Source: Acidobacteriaceae bacterium (GTDB lineage Bacteria > Acidobacteriota > Terriglobia > Terriglobales > Acidobacteriaceae). Taken from it: a DNA stretch of 12,041 bases. The notes under the pieces were generated by a model. It had not been told where the DNA came from and did not search any database. It was given only the letters and a program-made list of their open reading frames with translations. The position numbers and the translations under genes are program-made. The stretch covers positions 1-12,041 of the forward strand of contig PMWR01000185.1 of the NCBI GenBank assembly GCA_003166055.1, written 5' to 3'. Below are positions 1-6,589 of this stretch, piece after piece. Each line of letters opens with the position of its first letter. The stretch's first letter is position 1.

Positions 1-1010
1 TAATACTCGGTGAACGATCCACCCGCGCCGAGGCAATCCATGATCTTCATGGCCAGCGCATTCTTCACCTCATACTCGCCAGCCACCGGGACATGCCGCG
101 CCGTCAGCAGCGAAGTGCCCAGAATAATCGAGCTCATCGTGTCTTCATTCGCCGCGTTCCCCGAGCCCTTGTAGTAGTAAGCCAGCGCGCTCAGCTCATG
201 CCGTGCGACAAATGCATCCAGCGCGACAGATGTCCGTGCAGCCCTGCGTAACTCTTCCTCTCGGCAATCCGGCTGCACGTCAAAGCTCTCGTAAAAATCC
301 GCAACGCGCCGCACCAGCGCTGATTCATTTACCTCCGCGGCAAGCGCGCTCAGCTCGTCCACTTCCACCAACTCAACATGGGATCCGAATACAATCGAAA
401 CCAGCGTCACGTCGGTCATGATGTCCAGCATGCCGCTGTAGTAGTGGCCCATCAGCCCCAGCCGCGCCTCCGCCAGCGTGGAGCGCACGCGAGCCGCCGC
501 CAGCCACTCCGCAATCTCCCGCCACGTCGCGGGTTCGTCCAGCACGCCCGTCACCTGGTGAAATGGAATCCGCGCGCGCTTCAGCACGTTTGCCATCTCC
601 GGCACCGGGCACGCCGAACAAAATGCAAGCCACTCGCCCGTCATTGCGGTACGGTCCTCCAGTTTGTTGAAGGCCTCGTAGTCGATAGCCGCCGCCGGTT
701 GCAGATTGAGCACGATCACCGGCACGCCCGCGCGCTGCACCAGCGGCAGCACCGTATTTGAGAGCGCATACGTCGTCACGTAGAGAAACAGCACGTCGAT
801 GTCTTCGCACCGGCACTGATGCCCAGCCTCACGCGAGCGCTGGGCCGTGTCAATAAGTCCCAGCTCTACAACCTCCACGCCGGGGCCAACGAGTCGAGCC
901 GCGAACTGCGTCAGGTAACCATGAAGCCTCTTCTCCAGCCCCGCAAACTGGCTCCAGTAGGACTCAAGCCCAATCCCGCAAAGCCCCGCGCGCAGCGATC
1001 GACCGCTCAT
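1..1010 (-). CDS. L-arabinose/L-fucose isomerase family protein (3' end outside window)
   Basis: The frame is open from an ATG at 1010 to the left edge: 336 codons without a stop, beginning MSGRSLRAGLCGIGLESYW. A GGAG-type ribosome site lies about 8 nt upstream. The pattern fits the FucI/AraA-related cytoplasmic ketol isomerases often labelled 'arabinose isomerase' in Acidobacteriota. It shows an N-terminal Rossmann-like part (FLYVTTYALSNTVLP around residues 75-89), MGHYYSGMLD near 187-196, and an active-site stretch NED at 288-290 followed by GEYEVKNALAMKIMD at 311-325, then GGSFTEY at the edge. By family analogy, the Glu residues in NED and GEYE are candidate metal/catalytic ligands. Relatives are about 470-500 residues, so roughly 140-160 residues, including C-terminal His ligands, lie outside. 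Aldose-to-ketose conversion of L-arabinose, L-fucose or a related sugar is likely, but the substrate cannot be fixed from sequence. It is 63 nt downstream of the mutarotase gene and probably co-transcribed. Confidence 0.85.
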   Translation of the reverse strand, partial: MSGRSLRAGLCGIGLESYWSQFAGLEKRLHGYLTQFAARLVGPGVEVVELGLIDTAQRSREAGHQCRCEDIDVLFLYVTTYALSNTVLPLVQRAGVPVIVLNLQPAAAIDYEAFNKLEDRTAMTGEWLAFCSACPVPEMANVLKRARIPFHQVTGVLDEPATWREIAEWLAAARVRSTLAEARLGLMGHYYSGMLDIMTDVTLVSIVFGSHVELVEVDELSALAAEVNESALVRRVADFYESFDVQPDCREEELRRAARTSVALDAFVARHELSALAYYYKGSGNAANEDTMSSIILGTSLLTARHVPVAGEYEVKNALAMKIMDCLGAGGSFTEY

Positions 1011-1073
1011 GTTTGTGACTCCGTTCCTCTCCGCAACTCATCGCATTGTCGCGTCCACACCGCCCCGCGGACA

Positions 1074-1433
1074 TTACGGCAAATAGAAAACCTCTTCCAG
1101 CATCGGGAACCGCTCGCCCGCCCGCAACCCTTCCAGCGGTGCAAAGAACGGCGCCATGGCCTGCTGCCAGCGCAGGTTCACCGGATCGTTTTCAATCCGG
1201 CTCCATGTAGCGTCAAAGTCCTCCGCCCGCAGCGTGAGAATCAGCAGCTCATCCCTGCGATAAATCGAATACTCGCTGATCCCTGCACGCTTCAGCAGCG
1301 CCAGCATCTCTGGCCAGACCGCGCGATGCGCCTCTTCATAAGCCGCTGCCGTGCCGGGGCGCAGGCGCAGCATGAACGCAAACCGCTTCAACGGTTCGCC
1401 CGAATCCAATTCAGCTCTCGCTTCATCGCTCAC
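1074..1433 (-). CDS. rhaM: L-rhamnose mutarotase family protein
   Basis: The 119-aa protein has the RhaM/RhaU signature: FAFMLRLRPGTAAAYEEAH, then HRAVWPEMLALLKRAGI, SEYSIYRR, and a C-terminal WQQAMAPFF. Family members interconvert anomers of L-rhamnose and related 6-deoxy sugars in the cytoplasm, and the His of HRAVWPE is a conserved active-site residue. The length is close to the usual 104-120 aa. The start is GTG, overlapping the TGA of the upstream glycosidase gene by 4 nt (GTGA). A GGAGG ribosome site sits about 7 nt upstream inside the glycosidase coding sequence, so translation is probably coupled. The isomerase-family gene follows after 63 nt. The symbol reflects the family; because the neighbouring isomerase is of the arabinose/fucose type rather than RhaA, the physiological sugar may not be L-rhamnose. 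Confidence 0.88.
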   Translation of the reverse strand: MSDEARAELDSGEPLKRFAFMLRLRPGTAAAYEEAHRAVWPEMLALLKRAGISEYSIYRRDELLILTLRAEDFDATWSRIENDPVNLRWQQAMAPFFAPLEGLRAGERFPMLEEVFYLP

Positions 1434-3028
1434 CAGCTTACCTCCGCCTTTGAACCTGTGAAACGACCAAGTCCATGCGAGCGAATAGCGAGCGTCTGCC
1501 CCACCGCAGGTGGCCAGCTCACCACCGTCACTGCGAATGGCTCCAGCCTGATCTTTCCATCCATGGGCTTCACGCTTCGCGCAGGATCATCGCCGCTCTT
1601 CCCATCCACCGTCAGCACCGTCGCCTTATCCGCATCGGGCAGCACGAGTTCAATCGTCTCATTTCGCTTATTCACCAGCAGCAGCTTGCGGCCGCTCGCC
1701 GTCATGAAAGCCTGCGTAGCCAAATCCTCCGCGTGCTCACCTGTGAACGTCGTTTCCACCAGGCTGTCTCCGGGATGAAACGAATCCTTGATCAGCTTCA
1801 GCACCCAGAACCGTGCATTGGGCTTGTTGTTTTCCCAATTCATCATGCTCACGCTGGGAAACTGCGTCGGATACCCAATCAACTGCGACTCGCCGACCAC
1901 ATCGATCTTCAACCGCGAAAGCTCAACGAACATATACGCATAAAGAGATCCCGCCAGGTTCCAATACGCAGCCGGCGGCGGCGTCTTGTCCGCGGCTGTA
2001 TTGTCCGACGGCAAAATCACGCCCAGTTCATCGATGGTCGTCCGCGTCTCAGGCGAGAGCCGCTTCCGTATCGCCTCCACATAGCGCACCGTATTCAGAA
2101 AACCGTTCGCCTGATCGAAGAACGTGTACTGCCAGTTGTCAACGGTCTGGCCCTTCCCCGGCGAAGCATAAAAGTGATACGAAATCATGTCCAGCGGAAT
2201 GCCGGGCCGATGATTCTTATGGTCAAGGAAGTACTCAAAATACTGCGGCGTCAGGCTCGGCATCGCCAGCGCCATCCCCACAAACTTCGTCTCCGGCGAC
2301 ACCGCATGAATCGCACTCACAATCGCGTCGTAGCGCGCCGTGTATTGCTCCGGCGTGGTTGAGTGCTCAAACTCCGGCTCGTTCAGCACTTCCCAATAGG
2401 GAAATCTGTAGTGGTACCCCGACTCGTGGCGCGCGCCGTTCTCATCCGTGAATCCGCCGTTCACATACCAGCTCACCAGCCGCGCATAATAGTCGCCCAC
2501 TTCTTTGCCCGTTGGATCGCGCAGCTCCGTTCCCTGCGTATAATCCCAGTCCACCTTGTTCGCATCGGCAGAATAAGTTACCGGCTTATCCGTCTTGAAC
2601 AACCACGCTGGCATGGTGCTGAAATTCATGATCGTCGTGTGCCCATCGGTGGCGTCGAGAAAGTCTTTGGTCATGGGATCGATCAGGCTGAAATCCCACG
2701 AGGTCTTTTGCGCCGTCGGCGGTTCCAGCTCCGCAACCGCCAGCCGCGGATACGGCAACCACGGCACGTAGCGCACGTAGTCCGCGGCCAGCTCCTTCAC
2801 CGCCTTGTACGCCGCAATGCTCAGCGCTTCGCCGTGCCGCAACGGCGGGTTCACCACCACCTGCAAAGTCGGCGTCGTGTTCTCGACCACCGTTGTCTTA
2901 TCCCAATGGATGGTAAGCTGCGGTGGCTGCTGGCCATTCACCGCGATATTCGCCCCAACCAGCGCCAGGCTTAAGCACACAAACCGCTCAACACCACGCA
3001 TTGCACCCCAATGCCGCAACAGATTCAT
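1430..3028 (-). CDS. secreted GH39-like (clan GH-A) glycoside hydrolase
   Basis: I place the start at the ATG at 3028 (532 aa), because GGAAGG lies 6 nt upstream; a TTG two codons earlier at 3034 is possible but less likely. Residues 1-32 look like a signal peptide (basic MNLLRHWGAMRGVER, hydrophobic FVCLSLALVGANIAV), predicting export. The TIM-barrel part follows: YWEVLNEPEFEH gives the acid/base Glu at about 217, and TTIDELGV gives the nucleophile Glu at about 334. The 117-residue separation equals that in GH39 beta-xylosidases, and SYHFYA near 283-288 is also GH-A-like. A C-terminal beta-sandwich region (about 420-508) completes the architecture. GH39 covers beta-xylosidases, alpha-L-iduronidases and several enzymes acting on arabinose-containing glycans, so the substrate is undetermined. 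The gene leads an operon with a mutarotase and an isomerase, suggesting that it releases a pentose or deoxyhexose which those enzymes process. Confidence 0.82.
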   Translation of the reverse strand: MNLLRHWGAMRGVERFVCLSLALVGANIAVNGQQPPQLTIHWDKTTVVENTTPTLQVVVNPPLRHGEALSIAAYKAVKELAADYVRYVPWLPYPRLAVAELEPPTAQKTSWDFSLIDPMTKDFLDATDGHTTIMNFSTMPAWLFKTDKPVTYSADANKVDWDYTQGTELRDPTGKEVGDYYARLVSWYVNGGFTDENGARHESGYHYRFPYWEVLNEPEFEHSTTPEQYTARYDAIVSAIHAVSPETKFVGMALAMPSLTPQYFEYFLDHKNHRPGIPLDMISYHFYASPGKGQTVDNWQYTFFDQANGFLNTVRYVEAIRKRLSPETRTTIDELGVILPSDNTAADKTPPPAAYWNLAGSLYAYMFVELSRLKIDVVGESQLIGYPTQFPSVSMMNWENNKPNARFWVLKLIKDSFHPGDSLVETTFTGEHAEDLATQAFMTASGRKLLLVNKRNETIELVLPDADKATVLTVDGKSGDDPARSVKPMDGKIRLEPFAVTVVSWPPAVGQTLAIRSHGLGRFTGSKAEVSW

Positions 3029-3176
3029 CGCCAACCTTCCTTTGCCTCGCGCACGCTGTTCGCCCTGTCAGCGCGTAGCCCGGTTCAACAACGCCCTGCC
3101 AGAACCCGCTCACCAGCGAGACTGTAAGTGTAGCGCGACAATGTTGGAGGGTGGGAGGGGCCGTCTGTGACAGGAG

Positions 3177-3277
3177 TCAGGCTTTGAAAGGGCACGACTT
3201 CAGTCGTGCCGAAAGTTGCCTAAAATGAGAGAGGGAGCTTTAGCCCCTGAGGAATGCATCTTCAGAACTCTCAACGT
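3177..3277. repeat. palindromic intergenic repeat of acidobacterial type
   Basis: The element contains a perfect hairpin at 3191-3210 (GGCACGACT, 2-nt loop, AGTCGTGCC). After about 23 nt there is a second, imperfect hairpin at 3234-3247 around GCTTTAGCCCC, with one A/C mismatch. It ends near ATGCATC. The motif 'GGCACGACT...AGTCGTGCC...GCTTTAGCCCCTGAGG' is one I recall as dispersed through intergenic regions of Acidobacteriaceae genomes; copy number cannot be checked here. It lies a few bases after the DUF2090 stop (3285) and about 160 nt before the GH39 start, so transcripts from the right would carry the hairpins. There is no proper U-tract, so termination is possible but not assured. Outer boundaries are approximate. 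Confidence 0.7.
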
Positions 3278-3284
3278 GAGTCCC

Positions 3285-4217
3285 TTACGCAGCACCAGCC
3301 CCAGCTCGACCTCTCTCAAAGACCCCCACGAATTCCTGATAGCGGCGGGCAATCGCGTCGACTGCTGCCTCCCGTGAGGTCTTGTGGTCCCGCCAATCAA
3401 CCAGCGGCTGCCAGAAATCCGTTCGCCCAACCGCAAAGCCGATGAATCCCGGAACGCCAGCCGCCGTGGTCAACCATTCGCGCACCTTTTCGTCATTCTC
3501 GCCACGCCCGAGAATGATGCAGCCCACCGCATCGCGCCCGCCAGCCCGTGCTGCCTCCACGATCTTTTCGCAGTCCTCGCGGCGATCCAGTCCCTCAATC
3601 TTCCACACATCCGGCTCGACCCCGGCATTCTGCAATTCCTTGATCGTCTCAATCATCAGCCCCGGACGAATCTCCAGGTCATACGCTTTCTTGTCGCCAT
3701 TCACTTTATCGAGCTGCGCCTTCTCCGCCGGCACCAGAAGCTCGAACATGAACAAGCTGCGACTCGCACCATGCAGGTAATCGGACAGCAGCTTGAGCCG
3801 CGCCGATTGCCGCGCATTCAATACCGCATCGCCCTCCGGGTTATACCGCACCAGTACCTTGCAGAAGGTGGGGTGAAAGGCCTCGATGTGCGCGGCGAAA
3901 TCCTCGCCATATTCGAAATCCAACTCCTCCTGCCCGCTCTTTTCCGCCGGCATGGCAAAGATGTGCCCGTTCGCCGACGCATCGCGCAGAATCGCCGCGC
4001 CGAACTGTTCGTCCACCAGGATCCCCGCCTTTTCTTTGGGCACCCCGCCCGCAATCGCTTCCTTGAAGCCCTCGTAAATCACCTGCTTGGCGGCAGCGAT
4101 CTGCGCCGTTTGTTCCTGGGTCAAATCGCCCTTCCAGCCAAACATCCCTGTCTCAAAGGATCCGCGATGGTCAAAGGGCAGAATGTACAACGGCTCCCGG
4201 TAGCCACGAATCGTCAT
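3285..4217 (-). CDS. stand-alone DUF2090 protein (IolC C-terminal domain-like, class I aldolase fold)
   Basis: This 310-aa protein starts MTIRGYREPLYILPFDHRGS and continues with MFGWKG, typical of DUF2090. That is the '2-deoxy-5-keto-gluconate 6-phosphate aldolase' domain found fused to the sugar kinase in IolC, or alone as here. Likely barrel motifs are FDHRGSF (15-21), FCKVLVRYNP (118-127), PDVWKIEGLD (202-211), GCIILGRGE (232-240) and GFAVGRTDFWQPL (260-272). KVLVRYNP and WKIEGL resemble the strands of LacD-type tagatose-bisphosphate aldolases, so K206 is a candidate Schiff-base lysine (inference). It is cytoplasmic, with no signal peptide. It begins 2 bp after the pgi stop with AAGGAG 5 nt upstream of ATG, so the two genes are almost certainly co-translated. 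The partnership suggests a sugar-phosphate aldol reaction near glucose-6-P/fructose-6-P. No other inositol genes are visible, so a role in inositol breakdown is not supported. Confidence 0.82.
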   Translation of the reverse strand: MTIRGYREPLYILPFDHRGSFETGMFGWKGDLTQEQTAQIAAAKQVIYEGFKEAIAGGVPKEKAGILVDEQFGAAILRDASANGHIFAMPAEKSGQEELDFEYGEDFAAHIEAFHPTFCKVLVRYNPEGDAVLNARQSARLKLLSDYLHGASRSLFMFELLVPAEKAQLDKVNGDKKAYDLEIRPGLMIETIKELQNAGVEPDVWKIEGLDRREDCEKIVEAARAGGRDAVGCIILGRGENDEKVREWLTTAAGVPGFIGFAVGRTDFWQPLVDWRDHKTSREAAVDAIARRYQEFVGVFERGRAGAGAA

Positions 4218-4219
4218 GT

Positions 4220-5884
4220 TTACTCCTTGAGTTTGCGGTAGCGGCGAATCGCATTGTTGGTCGAACTATCATGCTTCAATTCAGGCTCGGTCTTGCTTTC
4301 CAGTTCCGGAATAATGCGCTGTGCAAGCACTTTACCGAGTTCCACGCCCCATTGGTCAAACGAATTGATCTGCCAGATAGTCCCCTGCGTGAATACACTG
4401 TGCTCATAGAGCGCAACCAGCTTGCCGAGAACCTCCGGCGTCAGCCGTTCCGCGAGGATGGTATTCGACGGACGGTTGCCTTCGAACACTCGATGCGGCA
4501 CCAGCCAATCCGGCGTGCCCTCGGCCTTCACCTGCTCCGGCGTCTTGCCGAACGCCAGCGCCTCGCTTTGCGCAAACACGTTTGCCAGCAGCATGTCATG
4601 ATGCCGTCCAAGCGGGTTCAACGACTTGCCAAACCCGATAAAGTCGCATGGAATCAGCCTGGTCCCTTGATGAATCAGTTGATAGAACGAATGTTGCCCA
4701 TTGGTGCCCGGCTCGCCCCAATAAATGGGCCCAGTCTCGTAATCGACTTCGGTCCCCGCAATCGTGACGTGTTTCCCGTTGCTCTCCATCGTCAACTGCT
4801 GCAGATAGGCCGGAAACCGCTTCAGGTACTGCTCGTATGGCAACACCGCCACCGTCTGCGCGCCAAAGAAATCGGTGTTCCACAACCCCAGCAACCCCAG
4901 CAACACCGGCAGATTCTGCTCGAACGGCGTCGTTCTGAAGTGTTCGTCCATCTGGTGAAAGCCGTCGAGCATCGCTCGAAAATTGTCCGGCCCAATCGCC
5001 AGCATCGTCGCCAGCCCGATCGCCGAGTCCATCGAGTAGCGTCCGCCAACCCAGTCCCAGAACCCGAACATATTCGCCGTATCGATGCCGAACTTCCCCA
5101 CCCCCTCGGCGTTCGTCGATACCGCAACGAAATGCTTCGCCACTGAAGACTCGTCGCCGCCCAGCCCCTTCACCGACCATGCGCGAGCCGATTGCGCGTT
5201 GGTGATCGTCTCCAGCGTGGTGAAGGTCTTTGAAGAAATAATGAACAGTGTCTCCGCCGGATCCAGGTCGATCACGGCTTCCGCAAAATCCGTCCCATCC
5301 ACGTTCGACACGAACCGGAACGTCATCTCGCGATCGCTATAATGCTTGAGCGCCTCGTAGGCCATCACCGGCCCCAGGTCCGAACCGCCGATGCCGATGT
5401 TGATCACGTTGCGGATCCGCTTGCCCGTGTGGCCCTTCCACTCCCCGCTGCGAACACGGTTGGAGAACGCAGCCATCCGATCCAATACTTCGTGCACCTC
5501 CGGCACCACATCCTTGCCGTCGACATCAATGACCTCGCCTTTCGGCGCGCGCAGAGCCACATGCAGCACCGCTCGCTTCTCGGTGAAGTTGATCTTGTCT
5601 CCGCGAAACATGGCGTCGATGTGCGACTGAAGGCCGGATTCCCGCGCCAATGCAATCAGTAGCTTGACGGTTTCGTCGGTGATGCGGTTCTTCGAGTAGT
5701 CGAAGAACAAACCCAGCGCTTCGGCCGTCAACCGCTCCCCGCGCTCCTGGTCTGCCGCGAAAAGATCCCGCAGATGCAGCCCGCGCACTTGCTCATAATG
5801 CGCCTCCAGAGCCTTCCAGGCCTCCGTTTCAGTGAGCGGTCTGAATTTGTGGTCGCTGGCAGTGGTTGTTCCCGTTGACGCCAT
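4220..5884 (-). CDS. pgi: glucose-6-phosphate isomerase
   Basis: This enzyme interconverts glucose-6-phosphate and fructose-6-phosphate in glycolysis/gluconeogenesis (cytoplasm). With the ATG at 5884 the protein is 554 aa, the usual size for bacterial PGI of the E. coli type. Visible signatures are [10 protein letters not shown] (about 163-172), [10 protein letters not shown] (about 217-226), [14 protein letters not shown] (277-290), [24 protein letters not shown] (390-407) and [10 protein letters not shown] (509-518). By comparison with rabbit PGI, the catalytic residues are E367 (MESNGK), H398 (NGQH) and K518 (ELGK); all are present, so it should be active. Three starts are in frame: GTG 5920, ATG 5890 and ATG 5884. 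AGGA lies 8 nt before 5884 but only 2 nt before 5890, so 5884 is preferred. The DUF2090 gene follows 2 bp downstream. Confidence 0.96.
   Translation of the reverse strand: MASTGTTTASDHKFRPLTETEAWKALEAHYEQVRGLHLRDLFAADQERGERLTAEALGLFFDYSKNRITDETVKLLIALARESGLQSHIDAMFRGDKINFTEKRAVLHVALRAPKGEVIDVDGKDVVPEVHEVLDRMAAFSNRVRSGEWKGHTGKRIRNVINIGIGGSDLGPVMAYEALKHYSDREMTFRFVSNVDGTDFAEAVIDLDPAETLFIISSKTFTTLETITNAQSARAWSVKGLGGDESSVAKHFVAVSTNAEGVGKFGIDTANMFGFWDWVGGRYSMDSAIGLATMLAIGPDNFRAMLDGFHQMDEHFRTTPFEQNLPVLLGLLGLWNTDFFGAQTVAVLPYEQYLKRFPAYLQQLTMESNGKHVTIAGTEVDYETGPIYWGEPGTNGQHSFYQLIHQGTRLIPCDFIGFGKSLNPLGRHHDMLLANVFAQSEALAFGKTPEQVKAEGTPDWLVPHRVFEGNRPSNTILAERLTPEVLGKLVALYEHSVFTQGTIWQINSFDQWGVELGKVLAQRIIPELESKTEPELKHDSSTNNAIRRYRKLKE
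4223..4228 (-). promoter_or_regulatory. strong ribosome binding site for the DUF2090 gene
   Basis: AAGGAG is embedded in the last codons of pgi, 5 nt before the ATG at 4217. The pgi TAA lies between the site and the start, so terminating ribosomes can re-initiate directly. This supports the chosen start and coupling of the two genes. Confidence 0.75.
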
Positions 5885-6030
5885 TTTCATATTCCTTTCT
5901 GCGGTTGCATGCTCTCGCACCGGATCGATTCATCAACCAGAATACCCAATCGCCGGACTCCGCCGTTGGCAATCGAAATGTTCGAAGGCTCTCGCCACTC
6001 GGTTAGATTCATCGCGGAAGTTAAAGTAAC

Positions 6031-6059
6031 ATTATGAAGTCGAACGGCACGAAACAAAA
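6031..6059 (-). promoter_or_regulatory. candidate sigma70-type promoter for pgi
   Basis: On the minus strand, CATAAT (6031-6036) matches five of six bases of a -10 box. T-rich sequences resembling the first bases of a -35 box (TTTTGT, TTTGTT or TTGTTT) lie 15-17 bp upstream around 6052-6059. The implied leader before pgi is about 140 nt. The -35 match is weak. Confidence 0.3.
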
Positions 6060-6171
6060 TGTGAAAACCGGGGAGGGCGTAGCGGGGAATTGAAGTCGAC
6101 TGGAAGGGCAGTCGTTCTCATATCGTTGCAGTTTGGTCCTCGATTCTACATCTGCCAAGTTGCCGATTCTA

Positions 6172-6199
6172 TGGTGGACGCGGTTGGAATCGAACCTGC
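6172..6199 (-). other. tRNA (or tmRNA) 3'-end-like fragment
   Basis: On the minus strand the order is GCAGG, a canonical T-loop TTCGATT, CCAAC, then exactly seven bases CGCGTCC, a discriminator A and CCA. These are the element lengths of a tRNA 3' half ending in an encoded CCA. The T-stem is broken: GCAGG against CCAAC gives only three of five pairs, whereas GTTGG would be perfect. No matching 5' acceptor (GGACGCG) or anticodon arm lies upstream. It is therefore not a functional tRNA. It may be a remnant left by integration into a tRNA or tmRNA gene, or a chance resemblance. Confidence 0.4.
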
Positions 6200-6379
6200 A
6201 GCCCGTCGGTCAGGAGAACAATAAACAAAGTAATATCAATGAATTAAGCAGAACGACTGGCAGCCTGAAGTATTGAAAAGAAACATTGGGCAATCATGAG
6301 AAGTTGGTACGGCAAGGAAGAAACACGGTTCCAGGTTCTCACCGAGCCCACCAATGCGGAAAGAAATCCAGGGCGAAAG

Positions 6380-6589
6380 TCATCCCGTCGCGTCATGCAA
6401 GGCGAACCAGTAGTACCTTCGCCAGCAAAACATGCAGCGTACCGGCCGCAGCGCAAGCATGCGCAGCACGCCATCGAACGACCTCAACTCGGCAGGCTTG
6501 AATTTGAGCGAATTGCAGCGAGGGCACTCGTGCCTTATCCACAGCAGCCGCGGCACCCAGTTTGGCCACGTCCTGTTTGAAAAGTTCAC
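6380..6589 (-). CDS. small four-cysteine zinc-ribbon-like protein
   Basis: This 69-aa protein starts at a GTG whose last bases overlap the TGA of the GH130 gene (GTGA, 4 nt). GGGAG lies about 8 nt upstream and a closer AGGAG is also present. It reads MNFSNRTWPNWVPRLLWIRH, then ECPRC (Cys 22 and 25), about 26 residues containing FDGVLRMLALRP, then RCMFC (Cys 52 and 55) and RRYYWF. Two CxxC knuckles around a short basic, leucine-rich helix, followed by aromatic residues, are characteristic of small zinc-ribbon proteins seen as hypothetical genes in many bacteria. I know no assigned function. Zinc binding is inferred, and a nucleic-acid or protein-adaptor role is only possible. The conserved-looking motif, the overlapping start and the ribosome site make a real gene much likelier than chance. 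It is the last gene of the GT4-GH130 unit. Confidence 0.68.
   Translation of the reverse strand: MNFSNRTWPNWVPRLLWIRHECPRCNSLKFKPAELRSFDGVLRMLALRPVRCMFCWRRYYWFALHDATG

Larger units (their letters stand above)
5885..6379. other. gene-free region between the zinc-ribbon gene and pgi
   Basis: No convincing reading frame is seen on either strand in this stretch of roughly 500 bp. It is more AT-rich than its flanks around 6205-6300. From right to left it holds an unassigned stretch just after the zinc-ribbon stop, the tRNA-3'-end-like fragment (6172-6199), a small perfect dyad at 6097-6114 (CGACTG, 6-nt loop, CAGTCG), and the candidate pgi promoter with its leader. The dyad lacks a T-tract in the direction of transcription, so a terminator for the upstream operon is not clearly identified. 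Confidence 0.5.

Noticed and set aside
373..816. 147-aa minus-strand frame inside the isomerase gene
   Set aside because: It is a shadow in a different frame. The frame open from 1010 to the edge gives a clear isomerase-family protein over the same DNA.
819..2974. Several long plus-strand frames opposite the GH39 and mutarotase genes
   Set aside because: They are Arg/His/Pro-rich antisense products of GC-rich coding DNA, without recognisable domains, and directly oppose well-supported genes.
3200..3436. 78-aa minus-strand reading frame running through the palindromic repeat
   Set aside because: It overlaps the 3' part of the DUF2090 gene in another frame, and its C-terminal peptide is only a translation of the repeat. 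Such repeat-derived peptides are a known source of spurious hypothetical proteins.
6172..6260. A complete tRNA or tmRNA gene
   Set aside because: The T-stem has two mismatches, and no anticodon arm or matching 5' acceptor strand was found upstream; only a 3' fragment is supported.
6296..6580. 94-aa plus-strand frame opposite the zinc-ribbon gene
   Set aside because: It has no motif or ribosome site, and a composition typical of an antisense shadow.
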